From NCBI GenBank assembly GCA_947172415.1, contig OX359191.1:8727130-8791129 (forward strand): DNA of 64,000 bases, given 5' to 3'. Of the stretch, positions 1 through 12,294 are shown piece by piece. Source of the stretch: Chondrosia reniformis. Its lineage: Eukaryota; Porifera; Demospongiae; Chondrillida; Chondrillidae. The position numbers and the translations under genes were made by a program. A model generated the notes under the pieces. The model made no database searches, was not told the DNA's origin, and saw only the letters and a list, made by a program, of their open reading frames with translations. How positions within the stretch are numbered: position 1 is the stretch's first letter; each line of letters starts with the position of its first letter.

Positions 1-81
1 ACAATAATTATATTCTTTAAAAATTAATATATATGCAAAGAATTCAAAGTTGTGCTGAATGCTGATCGGTATTGTATATTA

Positions 82-330
82 CATGCCAAGGATTCACAGA
101 AGATCAAGATAAAGAAAAAGACAAAGACTCCCAGGATCACTGATGAAGGGTGGAATTCCCAGAAACGGCTGTCTGACCCAGTGGAGAAGAAGATGAAAGA
201 AGGGAAAAGAAGGAAGAAAAGACTCCTGTATCTTCATCTAAAGCTCTCTTTAGGTTTAGTTCCCCTATAGGCTCTTGTTACAGAATAGGCATATAGCATG
301 TAGGAAAATGGTATCTTAGATTTTTCATGC
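82..330 (+). repeat. Dispersed repeat, full-length copy carrying a hammerhead-like motif
   Basis: About 250 bp that recurs, whole or in part, at 4719-4873, 10448-10856, 51612-51863, 61608-61915 and 62745-62945. It holds a hammerhead-like core at 134-179, then an A/G-rich stretch, then a segment ending near GATTTTTCATG. Any open frame here is short and not conserved between copies, so it is read as a non-coding, non-autonomous element. It lies downstream of the rootletin stop codon. Confidence 0.75.
134..179 (+). ncRNA. Hammerhead-ribozyme-like motif (copy 1)
   Basis: Stem I strand GGATCA (134-139), core CTGATGA (140-146), hairpin GGG/CCC (148-150 with 158-160), GAAA (162-165), two-base-pair stem III C166-G171 around a 4-nt loop, NUH site GTC (171-173), then the stem I partner TGACCC (174-179) with one A-C mismatch. 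An A-A opposition at the base of stem II is not canonical, so activity is uncertain. Hammerheads with a very short stem III are known from Penelope-like retroelements. Confidence 0.45.
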
Positions 331-526
331 AATTTGTATATTTACTATTCCATGAACAAAACTGCATAATATTTATTTTAATATATTAATTATAGAATTG
401 AATAATCAAGCTCAATTAATTTAAAGATAATGAGTATATATAATAATAGTATTCACCTACATATCTGTACAAGAGAGGCTAATAATAATAATAGGTTGTC
501 TCTAAACTATGATGAGTGCTAAAGGT

Positions 527-3500
527 TTAGTAATCTGAAAAGTTCTTGGAAGGCGGAGATGAAGCTGTAACAGATGAACGACTGGCAGACTTTGAAGGTG
601 TACTGGTACGGGGAGAGCCTGACTGCAAACCAAGAGCAGATCTGTTCAACTTTCTTGATTCCCTTTCTAGAGCTTGCGTTGGGCTTCTGTATTCACGAGA
701 TATTCTATCCACTGAATGATCTAAGGTACCTCTCATCTGCTTTATCTCTCCATCAATACTTGTGGTTTGCTTGATATACTCATCCCTGACCTTTCTATCC
801 TCATTCACTTGATCTCTTAGAGAATGAACCTAAATATATAAATGAGGGGTGTGATAAAATTATTAACTATATATAGTGATGGTTAAGGGCTTATAAATCA
901 AATATTTCATTAATAGTTTGTCTACTAATGACATACCCACTATAATGGTCATATAGCTACCATCATTTAACCATTAATTGGAAGCAAGTATTGATTATAT
1001 GTGGGCATGCTTAACTACAGGTAGCGAGTTCCTACTTTAGATTCCAGTTGATGGATTCTCTTTCTATATTCATGCTCCTTTGCAACCCAGTCCTGTTGCT
1101 GCTTCCTTTGCAGGCCTTGCATCTTCTCCACTTGTTCAGCCAAGTTACTTCCAAAAGATGATTCCATGTCCACCATCCTGAATGAGTGGATTTAAATGAT
1201 TCATAATAACTTACATGCATTGTATCTACGTATGTGAGTTCATTGCACTAAGCCTGTGAAAAGGCTATGATGAAGAAATGAATATCACTGGAAGATATTC
1301 ATTCTTCAATATACGTATATATACGTATGTACATCAGTACTGTCTGCATGTATTGCTTGTTCTGCCCCATCAAATACATATGGATGCTTTCAACTTGTCT
1401 TATGCATTCTACTGACTAATAATGATTTCTGTATACCTCTTTCTAAAATCATGATCTTTTTCTGTAATTGAGCTTTCTAAGTTATGGATCTTATGCTTCA
1501 ACAACGTGTTCTGCTGATTTGTGGAGTCAAGGGTCTGGTCCAAATCAGTCTTTTGTCTTCGGTGGCTCTTTAAGATGGTATCCAACTGCTTCTCTCTGAT
1601 CTGCAAGTCGTCGACTTTAGTCCTCCACTCCAGACATTCCCCTTGCAACTTCTGAAAGCTTGTCCTAGTTCTCTGTAACTCCTTCTCAAGATGATTGGCC
1701 AATTCCTGTGATACATCCTTAGCGCTCTCCATGGATGACAAGTTAGCTTCCAATGTCTCAACCTTTGTTGTCAACATTTTCTTTTGTCTTTCCAACTCAT
1801 ACAGTTCATTCTACGTATATATGAAGAATAGATTTTATACGTACATATACATTATTCATGAATTTACAATAGTAACATACGTATACAGTGTCACCTCAAC
1901 AATCTGCGCTTTAATCCACCAACCCCACTAATCAGCCACATTCTATTTCAATCAATCAAGGTGACACTGTACATAATCCAAAATAGGTCTTTCTCACCTG
2001 TAGAGCTTCGACTTTGGACTTCTGCTTCATCAAATACTTATCAGTTGCTTTGAGCTGATTGGTCAACTCAGTCTGTGAAGATCCTTTCTTTGACAACTGG
2101 TCCCTCAAATCTTGAACAGAATTACGCAGAAAATCTGCATGCTTCTCGCATTCATCTTTTGACTGTAGCAAAGCTAGAGTTTTCTCTTCCATTGCCTCCT
2201 TTTCCTTTCTCAAGGTTGCTACAGACAATTGAAGCTCCTGGGTCACACCTGTAAGATACATCTTCTCTTTTCCAATCACTTCAAGTTGTCCAGAAAGGGC
2301 TTTAATTTCACCCTGGAGCTTCTTTACCGTGCTTAGGGCCTGGTTATGACTTAGAGCTGTAGCTGTCATTGCAGCTTGAAGCTGAGCCAGCTTCTCAGTG
2401 GATTCCTTGTACTGCTGATGGGAGGAAGAGAGTTTCTCCCTCAGAAGACTAATTTTGGTATCTTTTGAAGCTATATCAGACTCAAGAGAGGAGACTTCAC
2501 TCTTCATTTGAAGGATTGTGTCTTGAGCCTCCAGACAACTAGATTCAGACTTTTCTAGTTTCTTCATCAATTGCTTGTTATCTGTATTCAAGCTTACTTC
2601 TGCAACTTGCTGCTTCTTTAACTTTGTATCACTGAGTTGAAGGCTCAAGTCTTTGGTAGCGTTATCAGTCTCAAGGAATTGAATTTGACTCCTCAAACTT
2701 TCAACCTTCTGCTCCAATTTCTTCATCTCCAAGAGGTTGGAGGAAATTCTTACTTCAGATTCATCCCTTTCCTTGCAAACCTTGTCATGGTTGGCCTGAA
2801 GGGATTGAAATGAAGCTTGCAGTTCAGCAAGATTCTTCTCCAAGAGGCCTTTCTCGCTTTCCAGTTTCTGGACCTGCTCTTTAAGGTTCCTAAGTCCAGA
2901 TAGGGTTTCGTCTCGTGATCTCTCTGCCATCATCAGCCTCTTTTGAAGACTCAGAATAGAATCCTTTACAGATTCTATATCTAGATGCATGACTGCCAGC
3001 TTAGAGGGACTGGTCACAGAATGGGTCGACATGGAGGTATTCTGCCGTGAGCTGGCGGGCATTGGGGTCACCTGAAGGGAGGCGTGGCTGCCAAAGAAAC
3101 TGGTTCCTAGACCACTTTCAGGAGAGTCAGCCATCTTTCTGCTGGGAGTCTTCCAGGAGCCAATCCTAGACCTGATAACTCGAGCAGTGTTCTGGTCAAA
3201 GGAGGCACCTAAGTCAACCTCCTCCTCCTCGATTGGACTGATTTCCAGTCCAAGTGTTCCCTGCAGTATGCCCAGCAGTTTGGCATATTTACTTTGGATT
3301 TCAGACTTTGTCATCTCTGAGTTACTCAGTTGTGAACTGAGGGTGTCAATCTTTCTAGAAGATTCTGATGCTTCGGCATTCATTCCAGACAGTAATTTTT
3401 GATCTACGTACGTACATATAAAATTCATAAGAAAGCTTTGAAGATAGTGTGTTTTAATAAAACAAAGCTGCAAATAGTTCAAGGCATTACTGCACTATAT

Positions 3501-6500
3501 ATGGAAGAGGAGACACACCTGAAACCAACTGGATCCTCAAGTCCTCAGCCATCCCTTCTAATGCTTCTTTTTCCTTTCTTAAACTGTGAACCTACAAACA
3601 TTAACAGATAAATCATGGAGTTCATTGCATTGTATACAGATGCATGCATGACAGATCTACGTATACTTACATATAAATATACATACGTATTAGGTACGTA
3701 CGTATGTATGTAGTTGAGAGGCTTACTTGTGAATGGAGTTCGGACATTTTGATGGCATCAGCTTGACCCTTCTGCGTGGCAGTTTCCTGGAGCTTGCTCA
3801 AGCTGATGCTGACGTGGTCCCTCTCGACCTCAAGATTGGAGATCCTCTTCTTACAAGTGTTGATCTCGCTCTCCTTGGCCTCACAGATCCTGTTGACAGC
3901 ATCAAGCTTCCCTTTGTGGGCAGCCAAAGAGGCAGATAGTTCTTCCTTTTCTTGTTTGAGCTTAGACAACTTCTTGGAAACATGCTTCAACTCCACTTCG
4001 GCTGCTACCTTCTTGTTTTCCATCTTAGTGACAGTAGTTTCAAGTTGACCATTTGAGTCTGTCAATCGAGTCACTTTTCCTTGCAATCTACAGGCAGTTA
4101 AAGTTACCAGGTAACAAGTTGGAATCAACTGTTACACTAAAACAGCAGGATATTTTACCTTTTAGCTTCTTCTTGGAGACCAGATAATGAAGATTTTGCT
4201 TCATTTTTCTCTTCCTCAGTCTTTGCAATCTTCTCCTCCAGGTGACTGAGCTTCTGATTAAGCCTTGCTTGCATCCTATCGTTGTCAAGGATCTGGACCT
4301 TTAGATTGTGACATTCTTTGGTTAAACCTTCTTGTTCCTCTTGAGTGCTCTGTAGCTGGCTCTGTAGCTCCTTATTCTGGTTATTATAACATGACCAAGG
4401 ATTAGCTGTCAGATTATATGTACATGATTGTGCAATACAGGTGTATGATTACGTAAATACCCAGTATGTATGAAGTTGACCAACGTTCATGCACACTTTG
4501 TGTTTAGTTTACCTGTTTCTTCAGAGAATCTCGTTTATTTTCAATTTCTTTCATCTTCATCTGATCCTCATGACGTCCTCTCTCCAATTCTGAAACAGAA
4601 GAACTTGCCATCTTCAATTGCTCTTTTAAGGCAGAAATTTTCTCCTGTGCATCACTCCTATACAGCAATCACACATACATTACCATATAAATAACAATGA
4701 CAAGTATACATATAATGTATGAAAAATCTAATATACCATTTTCCTACATGCTATATGCCTATTCTGTAAAAAGAGCCTATAGGGGAACTAAACCTAAAGA
4801 GAGCTTTAGATGAAGATACAGGAGTCTTTTCTTCCTTCTTTTCCCTTCTTTAATCTTCTTCTCCACTGGGTCATGCATTATACATAACATACATATACGT
4901 ACGTAACATTGCATACATACATGAGGTCATCTACAGTACATACTTAACAAGATCAAGCTTCTTCCTAAGTTCCTTGAGCTCATCTTCTGCCTTCTTAAAC
5001 TCATGGGAGGTGCGATCGGCATCAATTTGGGAGGTATCCAATTGCTGTCTCTGTTCCATGATCAGCTGACTGGTCTGATGGTGTTGGTGGCGAGACTCCT
5101 CACATTTCTCATCATACATCTTCTGCAGGCGAGCCAAGCGCTCATATACCAGGCTTTTTTCCTCTGAGAACTTGGAAATGGATGTTTCTTGTTCCATTTT
5201 CATCCTCTCCAACTCGTTCTGCTTTGATCTGTTGGCAGCCTCAAGTTCTCCATTGAGCTGTTGGATAATCTCCTGATGCTGGTTTATAAGGCTCCTTAAC
5301 TCCGACTGGTGATGAGACTTCAATTCACTTAAATTTCTAGCTCCCTCTTTCTGGGTTTGTTCAACAAGAGATTCAAGTTCCATTTTCCTCTGTCTTGCTT
5401 CTATCAAAGCCTTCTGAAGCTCTTCTTCCTTTTTGGTGACAATGTGTTGAATTTCTTCCTCCTTCTGTTGTTCGTAGAGTTGGTGCTCCTTTGCGAGTGA
5501 GTCCTTCTGATGTCGCAAAGATTCATTTACCTCCATTAAGGAAGACTGATTTTTTTCAACAGTAGAGAGAGCACTGTTAAGTTGCTGATTCTTCTGTTGG
5601 AGCTGGGCACTGCTGGCTTCTAGGGATGCCACCTTATCCTTACTTGATTGACACATGTCTTCTGTCTGTGCAAGCTGAGTCATTAGAGATAGTTTCTCCC
5701 TCACGAGCTCTCCCTTTTCCTGGGCAACTTTGGCAACAGTTGAAGTTAGTTTTCCTCTTTGAATCTGCATCTCAGCCACACACTGCTTTGTTTTACCGAG
5801 TGCCTCAGTCAGGCTTGCCACTTCTTGCTTGAGCCTGTCAGATTCAACACCCAAATCTCTCTTCTCAGAATGCATGATAGTTAGTCTCTGATCCTGGTCC
5901 TCCATTTTGGAAACTAACTGAGCATTCTGGTGCTGCAACCTCTTCACTTCATTAATAGCCTGTACCCTCTCTCTACTCTGATCTGCAAGTTCTTCATCCA
6001 TGTGCTGCTTGACTCCTTGCAGCTGTTCACAGCTAGCAGAGAGCATTCTCACTTCCTCGGCGATCACAGCCTTTGCCTCAGCGACAGTGTCGAGGGAGGA
6101 TAGAGCTGCTTTCTCGGCCCCTTGGGCCTCCTTCAGCTGTCTGAGTAGATCAGCTTTCTCCATTTCCAGGTTTTGGATTGTCAGTTGGAGGGAGGTGGAA
6201 TCTCTTTCAACTTTCATCTTCTCACTGTCAAGCTGACCCATTTTTACTCTCAAATCTTGATTCTCATCTTGGGTAGCAGCTGTACAGAAAAACATACATA
6301 TGAATACATTAAGAACCCTTCCACAGATTTTAAACACATATGTACATACGGTATGTAGGTCATGCATACTGTATGTACGTACATACATACTTACATATAT
6401 AAAATTAATACATGCACATTGTTACGTATACATCTCATACGTACGTACGTAGTTACACTAATATATAAAATAGTACGGAAGCTCACATAAGTGTAATTCC

Positions 6501-9500
6501 AACTTCCTTGATGCAGATGTTTTCGCTTCTATTTCTTGCTCAAGCTGTTCCTTGTCGTAGAGAGCTCCATCTAGTTGCAGCTGCAGGTTACTGAGGGCAC
6601 CCTTCAAGGCCTTGTGGTCTCCTTCTAAAGTGCCACTTTCATCCTTAGCTGTTTCTAGCTGAGTCTGCAGGCTCTTTAGGTTTCTCTCCAAAACAACTTT
6701 GTCACTGAATTAACAAAATATGCAAGTCAACTATATCTTCATCTGTAGCCTATACGTACGTATACACAGTCACTATGTATATATACGTATACGTACAGGG
6801 AAAACACAATATGAATATGATTACCTTTTCAATATGAATATGACTTTTCAATATGAATATGATTACCTTTTTAATATGAATATGATTACCTTTTCAATAT
6901 GAATATGATTACCTTTTATATATGAATATGATTACCTTTTATATACGTATGAATATGATTACCTTTTCAAACTTTCAAGCTCCTTTTCAAGTTGATCACA
7001 TGCTGACATTGCCTTGGATTGGCTTAATCTGCTCTCTTCCAGTTGTCTATTCAAAGTGGCACTAGCAATAGTGTGACTCCTGAGTTCTCCTTCCAGTTCC
7101 TTCTTGGCAACCTGTTCCTGCTCTAGTGCCTTCCTCAGACCACTCACAGTGCTCTCCAACTCCTATCAGAGTGATTGGTACATGTATGTACGTAAGTAAT
7201 GGATTGTATGTGCACGCAGGCTAGGATTGCAATAGGATACAATATAAACTGTAGGATTAATAGAGTTTAGCTGTACATACGTATACAGATATACGTATAA
7301 TCCATTAATTACATTGCAATGAATAAGTTGCATATAGGTAAAGGAAGACATTGATTTTATCTTACTCTGATCTTTCCATGAAGATTCTCTATGGATGCTT
7401 GAACATTTGTCACAGCCCAGTCCTTCATCCTCACACTGTCACCACTAACACCACAGGGATGTGGCTGCAGGAGGAAGTACAAGCAAAGTAGAACAACCTG
7501 TCGGACAGTGTGTATTCGTATGTACAGTCTCTTTTGAACATCTAAAGGTACAGTTTATACGTAATCGGATCCTCTTGTTGAATGTTTGACCCCCGCACCA
7601 CGCCTTTAGATGCTCAAAGGAGATCAAAAGATGAATCCTTTCAGGATATATATGTATACAGAATGTACAAAATGCCACTTAAATAATAATCGATGAGTTT
7701 GCAGTATACACTCCTGATGAACTAAAATAAATGATCCAAGAATGCCTTACAGATCCAGCTATCCAGATTGGGAGAGACTTCTTTGCTGAGTGGGGAGAAG
7801 AGCCAATCACAACCGAACTTCCAGTAGCCTTTTCTGAATTCTTGCCCATCTGTGAAGGATTGGTTGGCATGGCAACATAGGTATCACCTTGGATGGTCTT
7901 CAAAATCTCATTCAGTGCTTCTTTATACGTATCAACCTCAGAAGACAACATAGCACACTTGGATTGAGTTTCTGATAGCTGAATCGAAACGGAAGTCTTT
8001 TCAGATTCCTAAAATGTACAGATGTAAGTACATAAGTTAACAGAGATAGAAATGTGGGCAGTCTTAACATAGAAAGTTAATATTGAAGTATAGCCCCCCA
8101 CCATTTGAGTGCACTTGTCTCCTAACTCTACAATGACAGCTCCTCTTTGACTGTCCTTAGTCTCCATCTCCTTCTCTAAAGCATCCCTTTCTCCCACAGC
8201 TTTCTGTAGCTCTGATTGCGTCATTTCAAACTCTGCATGAAGAGCACTATTCTCCAATCTGTATCTCTCCAAATCATTCTGCAACTAAACAAAACAATTA
8301 ACATTTCAGTAATTAATAATTACGTACCATATATGTACGTATTTATCAACATACGTACATACACTCACACATATTGGTTGGTTGGATATGATTTGAGCAT
8401 CAGCAACACTTATTATTAATCAAAGAATTAGGACGTTTCGACCCGTAGGTCTTCTTCAGCAATAAATGGGGAATAAAGCATACAACCAGTTTAAATAGAA
8501 GAAGGTGATGTGTGATGAGTTATGATGTAAGGACCACACATAGCATAACCTGGGACAAAGCAGAAGTTATTGAGCAAGAGAACAACAAGATCAGGAGGAA
8601 GATTAAGGAAGCATTGAGGATCCAGAACACAGACCAGTGTCTTAACATGGACCAAGGAATGCAGATAGACCACATTTGGAGAGACATACCCTATGATTAA
8701 CACTTTAATTTATTTTATCTAAATTCATTTTATCTCCTAACCTATCCTTTACCGCCCAGAATATTACATCATAACTCATCACACATCACCTTCTTCTATT
8801 TAAACTGGTTGTATGCTTTATTCCCCATTTATTGCTGAAGAAGACCTACGGGTCGAAACGTCCTAATTCTTTGATTAATAATAAGTGTTTCTGATGCTCA
8901 AATCATATCCAACCAACCAATTATGAACGCAACAAGTACCCCTTATTACTTCACTCACACATATGTACGTACGTACATATGTGGTAATATGAACATCAAT
9001 GAATATTTAAAAATCAACAACTTTATCATTAAAAGCTCTATCACTGTCTATCTTAATACACAGTGGATGACCTACTCGGTGAATGGTCTCAAGATGGTCC
9101 TCATTCTGCTCCTCCAGGGATCGGACTGCATCCTGTCTGTCCTGTTCCTGCTTGTTTGCCTCTGTGTTTACCTTTACCAAGGTGGAGCTCAGGTCGTCAT
9201 GGAGTTGCTGCAAGTCCCTTTAGTGTATGCAAATAAGAGAATTATCAGTCATTACTAGTATCATGTTAAATTGATATAAAACACATATACGTACTTATGT
9301 ACAAATGGATCATATACGTATACAAATGGTAGATCAATAATCTTAACCCTACATACGTACATATATCTTATGATATGAAAATATGATAATCACTGCAATT
9401 ATTATGCTGAACAAGCCAATGAAATATCTTATCTTGGTTGGGAAACCACAGTTCTATTAAAATGGCAATTAGTGATCACTTTCCAGTCAGTTCAAATAAT

Positions 9501-12294
9501 CATATTTTATTACAGGCTTTGTACAATTAACTCCCTTCTCATCAGGTGCTGGATACTTTGCCTATACTGCACTGCAATTACAGAGTGAATATGTATCTCT
9601 ACCTCTTAGTGTCTTGTTTCACTTGATTGAGATCCGACTGAGTCTTGACCACATCTCCCATGACATGGCTCAACTGATTTGCATACTGGGCAGCTGATAT
9701 TGATTGAGTTGTCTAAAATGTTCAATACGTATCATAAAATAGGTAAATAAATAGGGAGCATGATAATTAACAACACAATGATAAAGTGAAGATTTCCTGA
9801 CCTTTAGTGTCTCCTCCATCTCCCTCTCCCTGTCTGCCAAGTTTCTTCTTGTCTCTCCCAGCTGAGCTGATAACTTGGCCACATCACTGTTGAGGCGACT
9901 GTTTGTCAAACGACTCTCATCAAGCTGTTCCCTAAGTTTAGTGTTACTGGCAGCCAAACGATACGACCTACAACCAGGAACATACATACATATTAATATA
10001 CAGTACATACGTATATACGTATACTTAAATTAAGTACAGATGTATAGGGACAAGTGAATTGTCAAAATAAGGTTAAGATAAATGGCTACATACGTAGTGT
10101 ATATGTACATACATGTCAGCACATTAGACAGTAAAGGAAGCATATCAATAGAGATCACTACATGACAGAGCTACGTATATAGCATCACACTGTTACAAGA
10201 CAAACCTCTGTTGTTCCTCTTCAGTCTTTGTCAACAAGGAAGTAAGCTCCACTTGGTGATTCCCCTGCAACTTGTCAAGTTTGTCAGTGACTGCAAGTAG
10301 TTCAGCTTTGGTCTTCTGGAGTTGGGCCAATAACTAATGGAGGACAGTCAGTGGATACACACCTCAGGTAGGTACGTATAAAATACAATATTGAAATACA
10401 ACTTTGAGATAATTACATACGTACGTAGCTTATTACTAGAATGATATGCCCCTATAGGCTTTTTTACAGAATAGGCATAGCATGTAGGAAAATGATATAT
10501 TAGATTTTTCATGTAATATTTCATAAAATGGACACGTGAACATACCTTCTGAGAAGTATTATCAGCTCCAATCTCAACCAGTGCTAGCTGCGCCTCCAAT
10601 TCGGTACACTTACTTTTGTATTCATCCACCTATATTGGTATACATACGTATATACTCTATGTGACTTGTAAACCAAACCTGGTTGGGCCATCTTTTTTTC
10701 TGATTTCAGTTCTTTGTATGGCATGTCACAATAATAAAGAATTATTATTATTATTATTATAAATGTGCCAAAAAGAGACGTCTGGCCCAGTGGAACAGAA
10801 GAATAAAGAGAAGATTCTTATTTCCTCATCAAAACTCTCACTAGGTTTAGCTACCTCTTACTGAGAATATATGTAGTAAAACATTTTAGATGACTCATAC
10901 GTACCTTGTCTGTCAGGCCATCCAACACATCCTGGTGCTCGTGCTGAGCTGTGACGGCTTCTGTGGCAAATGAGTGTTCTTGAGCATGCAAGTGCTGCTG
11001 CAGTACCTGCTTCTCATCTTCCAACTTTCTCACTTGGACGCTCAAGGTCTTCACCTGTTGTTCCAATTCAATCATCTGCTCAATCTATACGTAAATACAG
11101 CATAAGTATAAACGTAGTTAGAAGTATATACATAATTAGAAGCATATATGTAGTTCTAGTATACAGATAACAGGGGATAATGTTCTTACCTTATTACTGA
11201 CTGCAATGTATTTAACACCGAGGTCTTGGCGCTCCTTTTGAGACTGTGAAAGAAGAAGATGAGCCCTATCTAGTTCCTTCTTCAAGAATTCTACTTCTTC
11301 TGAAGGAGAAGCTGCAGCCAGCACTCTGCTCCAAACCTGCGGAGACAGGCACTCCTCGATAATCTCCTTCACCCTCTCTGGAATGTGAGCAGCAGTGGCT
11401 GGGTCCCTCCTCATCACATCAATAACTTCATCGCATTGCAACTTTTCACAGGTTGACTCCAGTTGCTACAAATGTGTAACATAATTAGTCTTGCATTTAG
11501 GGATAAAAAGTGACACACAAATTGAAGATTTAAAAATAATTCTTAGATTGAGGCAACTGCAGTAAGTTTTTCTCTGTAATCACACACCAGGACAGCACTT
11601 GCATTAAAGGTGCCTATCCAGTAACAATATTCATGAGATGAGGGAGTAAAACCCTTGTCCAAGTGTCTTTATGTATGTGCTCACTCATTAAATTAATAGT
11701 AAGTGTGTTTTAATTATCCACACACATAATGACATATCAACAAATCCAGGCTGATATTGTTAAATATGCTTTAAACTTGTAAATGTTCAAGATAACTTTA
11801 AATCAACAGTAAATGTGATTACATTACTGCAACTCATTAATCAATATCACATTAACAGATATATAATATAAAAATACATATACTCATCCAAGGGAACTTA
11901 TAAATGTGTGAAATGGAGAGTTACCATAGCAAACTGCATAGATACAGCTTCGCACTTAGAACAAATAACTTTAGTATTCTCATCCAATCCAGGTCATAAG
12001 AATTAGGCAGGTGCGGCTATAAGACATTTTATCCCGACAGTACATAAATAAAACTAGGCAGTTGCATACTTAGATAATAAAGACAGTCTTCCATGTACCT
12101 AGTATCAACTTTTAGGAAATTAATGACGAGGCGCCCTAACGATTAAATTTTGAAATGCTCAAGATTGGTGCTTCATAAATTTTGCAGCTGTTCGCGACAT
12201 TAATATTTTGCTTGGTATAAAGAATAAAGCTTACTTTCACAACCTTCTGTATTCGTGGATCCTTGAGGAAGCTGTCGTCGGCGTTGACACTCAT
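527..12294 (-). CDS. CROCC: Rootletin-like ciliary rootlet coiled-coil protein
   Basis: About 22 exons: 12235-12294, 11190-11465, 10905-11084, 10546-10629, 10206-10333, 9802-9967, 9603-9712, 9076-9217, 8102-8284, 7751-8008, about 7366-7422, 6963-7162, 6487-6704, 4944-6279, 4513-4657, 4159-4376, 3727-4087, 3519-3591, 1998-3403, 1437-1810, 1036-1177, 527-829. Splice phases agree throughout except at exon 10/11, where the best site is weak. The product is about 2,140 aa (human rootletin is 2,017), almost entirely heptad coiled coil rich in Glu, Gln, Lys and Leu. A Ser/Pro-rich break in exon 19 (SPSK, TPSRK) is followed by a coiled coil starting SVKDSILSLQKRL, as in rootletin. The tail is Ser-rich and ends NFSDY. 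Rootletin forms the filaments anchoring basal bodies and links centrioles. The start MSVNADDSFLKD sits in a short first exon at the edge of a CpG-richer stretch. CEP250/C-Nap1 is the main alternative. Confidence 0.72.
3657..3716. repeat. TACGTA-type microsatellite in rootletin intron
   Basis: Dense run of TACGTA/TATGTA words in the intron between exons 17 and 18. Similar runs sit in most rootletin introns (for example 1309-1335, 6340-6450, 6748-6798, 9280-9370, 9985-10025, 10405-10430). Several run into splice acceptors or donors. Confidence 0.8.
4719..4873 (-). repeat. Dispersed repeat, copy truncated at the hammerhead cleavage site
   Basis: Reverse-strand copy of the repeat at 82-330, lying in the rootletin intron between exons 14 and 15. 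Homology starts (in its own sense) exactly at TGACCC, the base following the predicted hammerhead cleavage position, and runs to the GATTTTTCAT end. Everything 5' of the cleavage site is missing. Confidence 0.7.
6340..6450. repeat. TACGTA/TATGTA microsatellite in rootletin intron 13
   Basis: Tandem TACG/TACA words (for example CATACGTACGTACGTAG) fill most of the intron between exons 13 and 14. No other feature is seen in the intron. Confidence 0.8.
6809..6966. repeat. Tandem repeat duplicating a 5' splice site (rootletin exon 12 donor)
   Basis: About 23-bp unit repeated roughly six to seven times. On the minus strand each full unit reads AAAAGGTAATC followed by ATATTC. The authentic exon 12 donor (AAAAG then GTAATC at 6962) is the first unit, so at least five further identical donor sequences follow in the intron, near 6938, 6913, 6890, 6867 and 6824. 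Using a downstream one would read in-frame TAA straight after the exon. Confidence 0.75.
8373..8922 (+). mobile_element. Penelope-like retroelement remnant with inverted terminal repeats
   Basis: Two nearly identical inverted arms of about 158 bp (8373-8530 and 8764-8922) flank about 230 bp. The spacer encodes a C-terminal peptide on the plus strand ending at 8700: HSITWDKAEVIEQENN, then KEALRI, then a Met/Asp-rich tail with HIWRDI. This H-x-I-x-W ... EA-x-x-I ... N-x-x-x-G pattern is typical of the end of the Penelope-like element ORF, after the GIY-YIG endonuclease. The reverse transcriptase part is gone. Each arm contains CTGAAGA, a GACC/GGTC hairpin and GAAACGTC, a motif of Penelope terminal repeats. 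The element lies in the rootletin intron between exons 8 and 9. Confidence 0.65.
10448..10856 (+). repeat. Two rearranged fragments of the hammerhead-bearing repeat
   Basis: 10448-10515 matches the 3' part of the dispersed repeat (CCCCTATAGGCT to GATTTTTCATG). 10776-10856 matches its 5' part, beginning about 3 nt before the predicted cleavage site (GTCTGGCCCAGTGG). The order is 3' part first, 5' part second, as in neighbouring tandem units with an internal deletion. Rootletin exon 4 lies between them. Confidence 0.55.
11466..12234 (-). other. Rootletin intron 1, no feature seen
   Basis: Long AT-rich first intron between the short initiating exon and exon 2. No further gene, repeat or RNA was recognised. 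Confidence 0.6.

Noticed and set aside
52-270. 72-codon Lys-rich frame at the start of the window
   Set aside because: Lies in the dispersed repeat; frames differ between copies, and the Lys richness comes from the A/G-rich segment.
5626-6236. Plus-strand frames within the large rootletin exon 14
   Set aside because: Shadows of the coiled-coil reading frame on the opposite strand; no splice or composition support.
8835-8863. Complete hammerhead ribozyme in the Penelope-like arm
   Set aside because: CTGAAGA, the GACC/GGTC hairpin and GAAAC are present, but no stem III closes before GTC and no stem I partner is visible, so only a motif relic is claimed.
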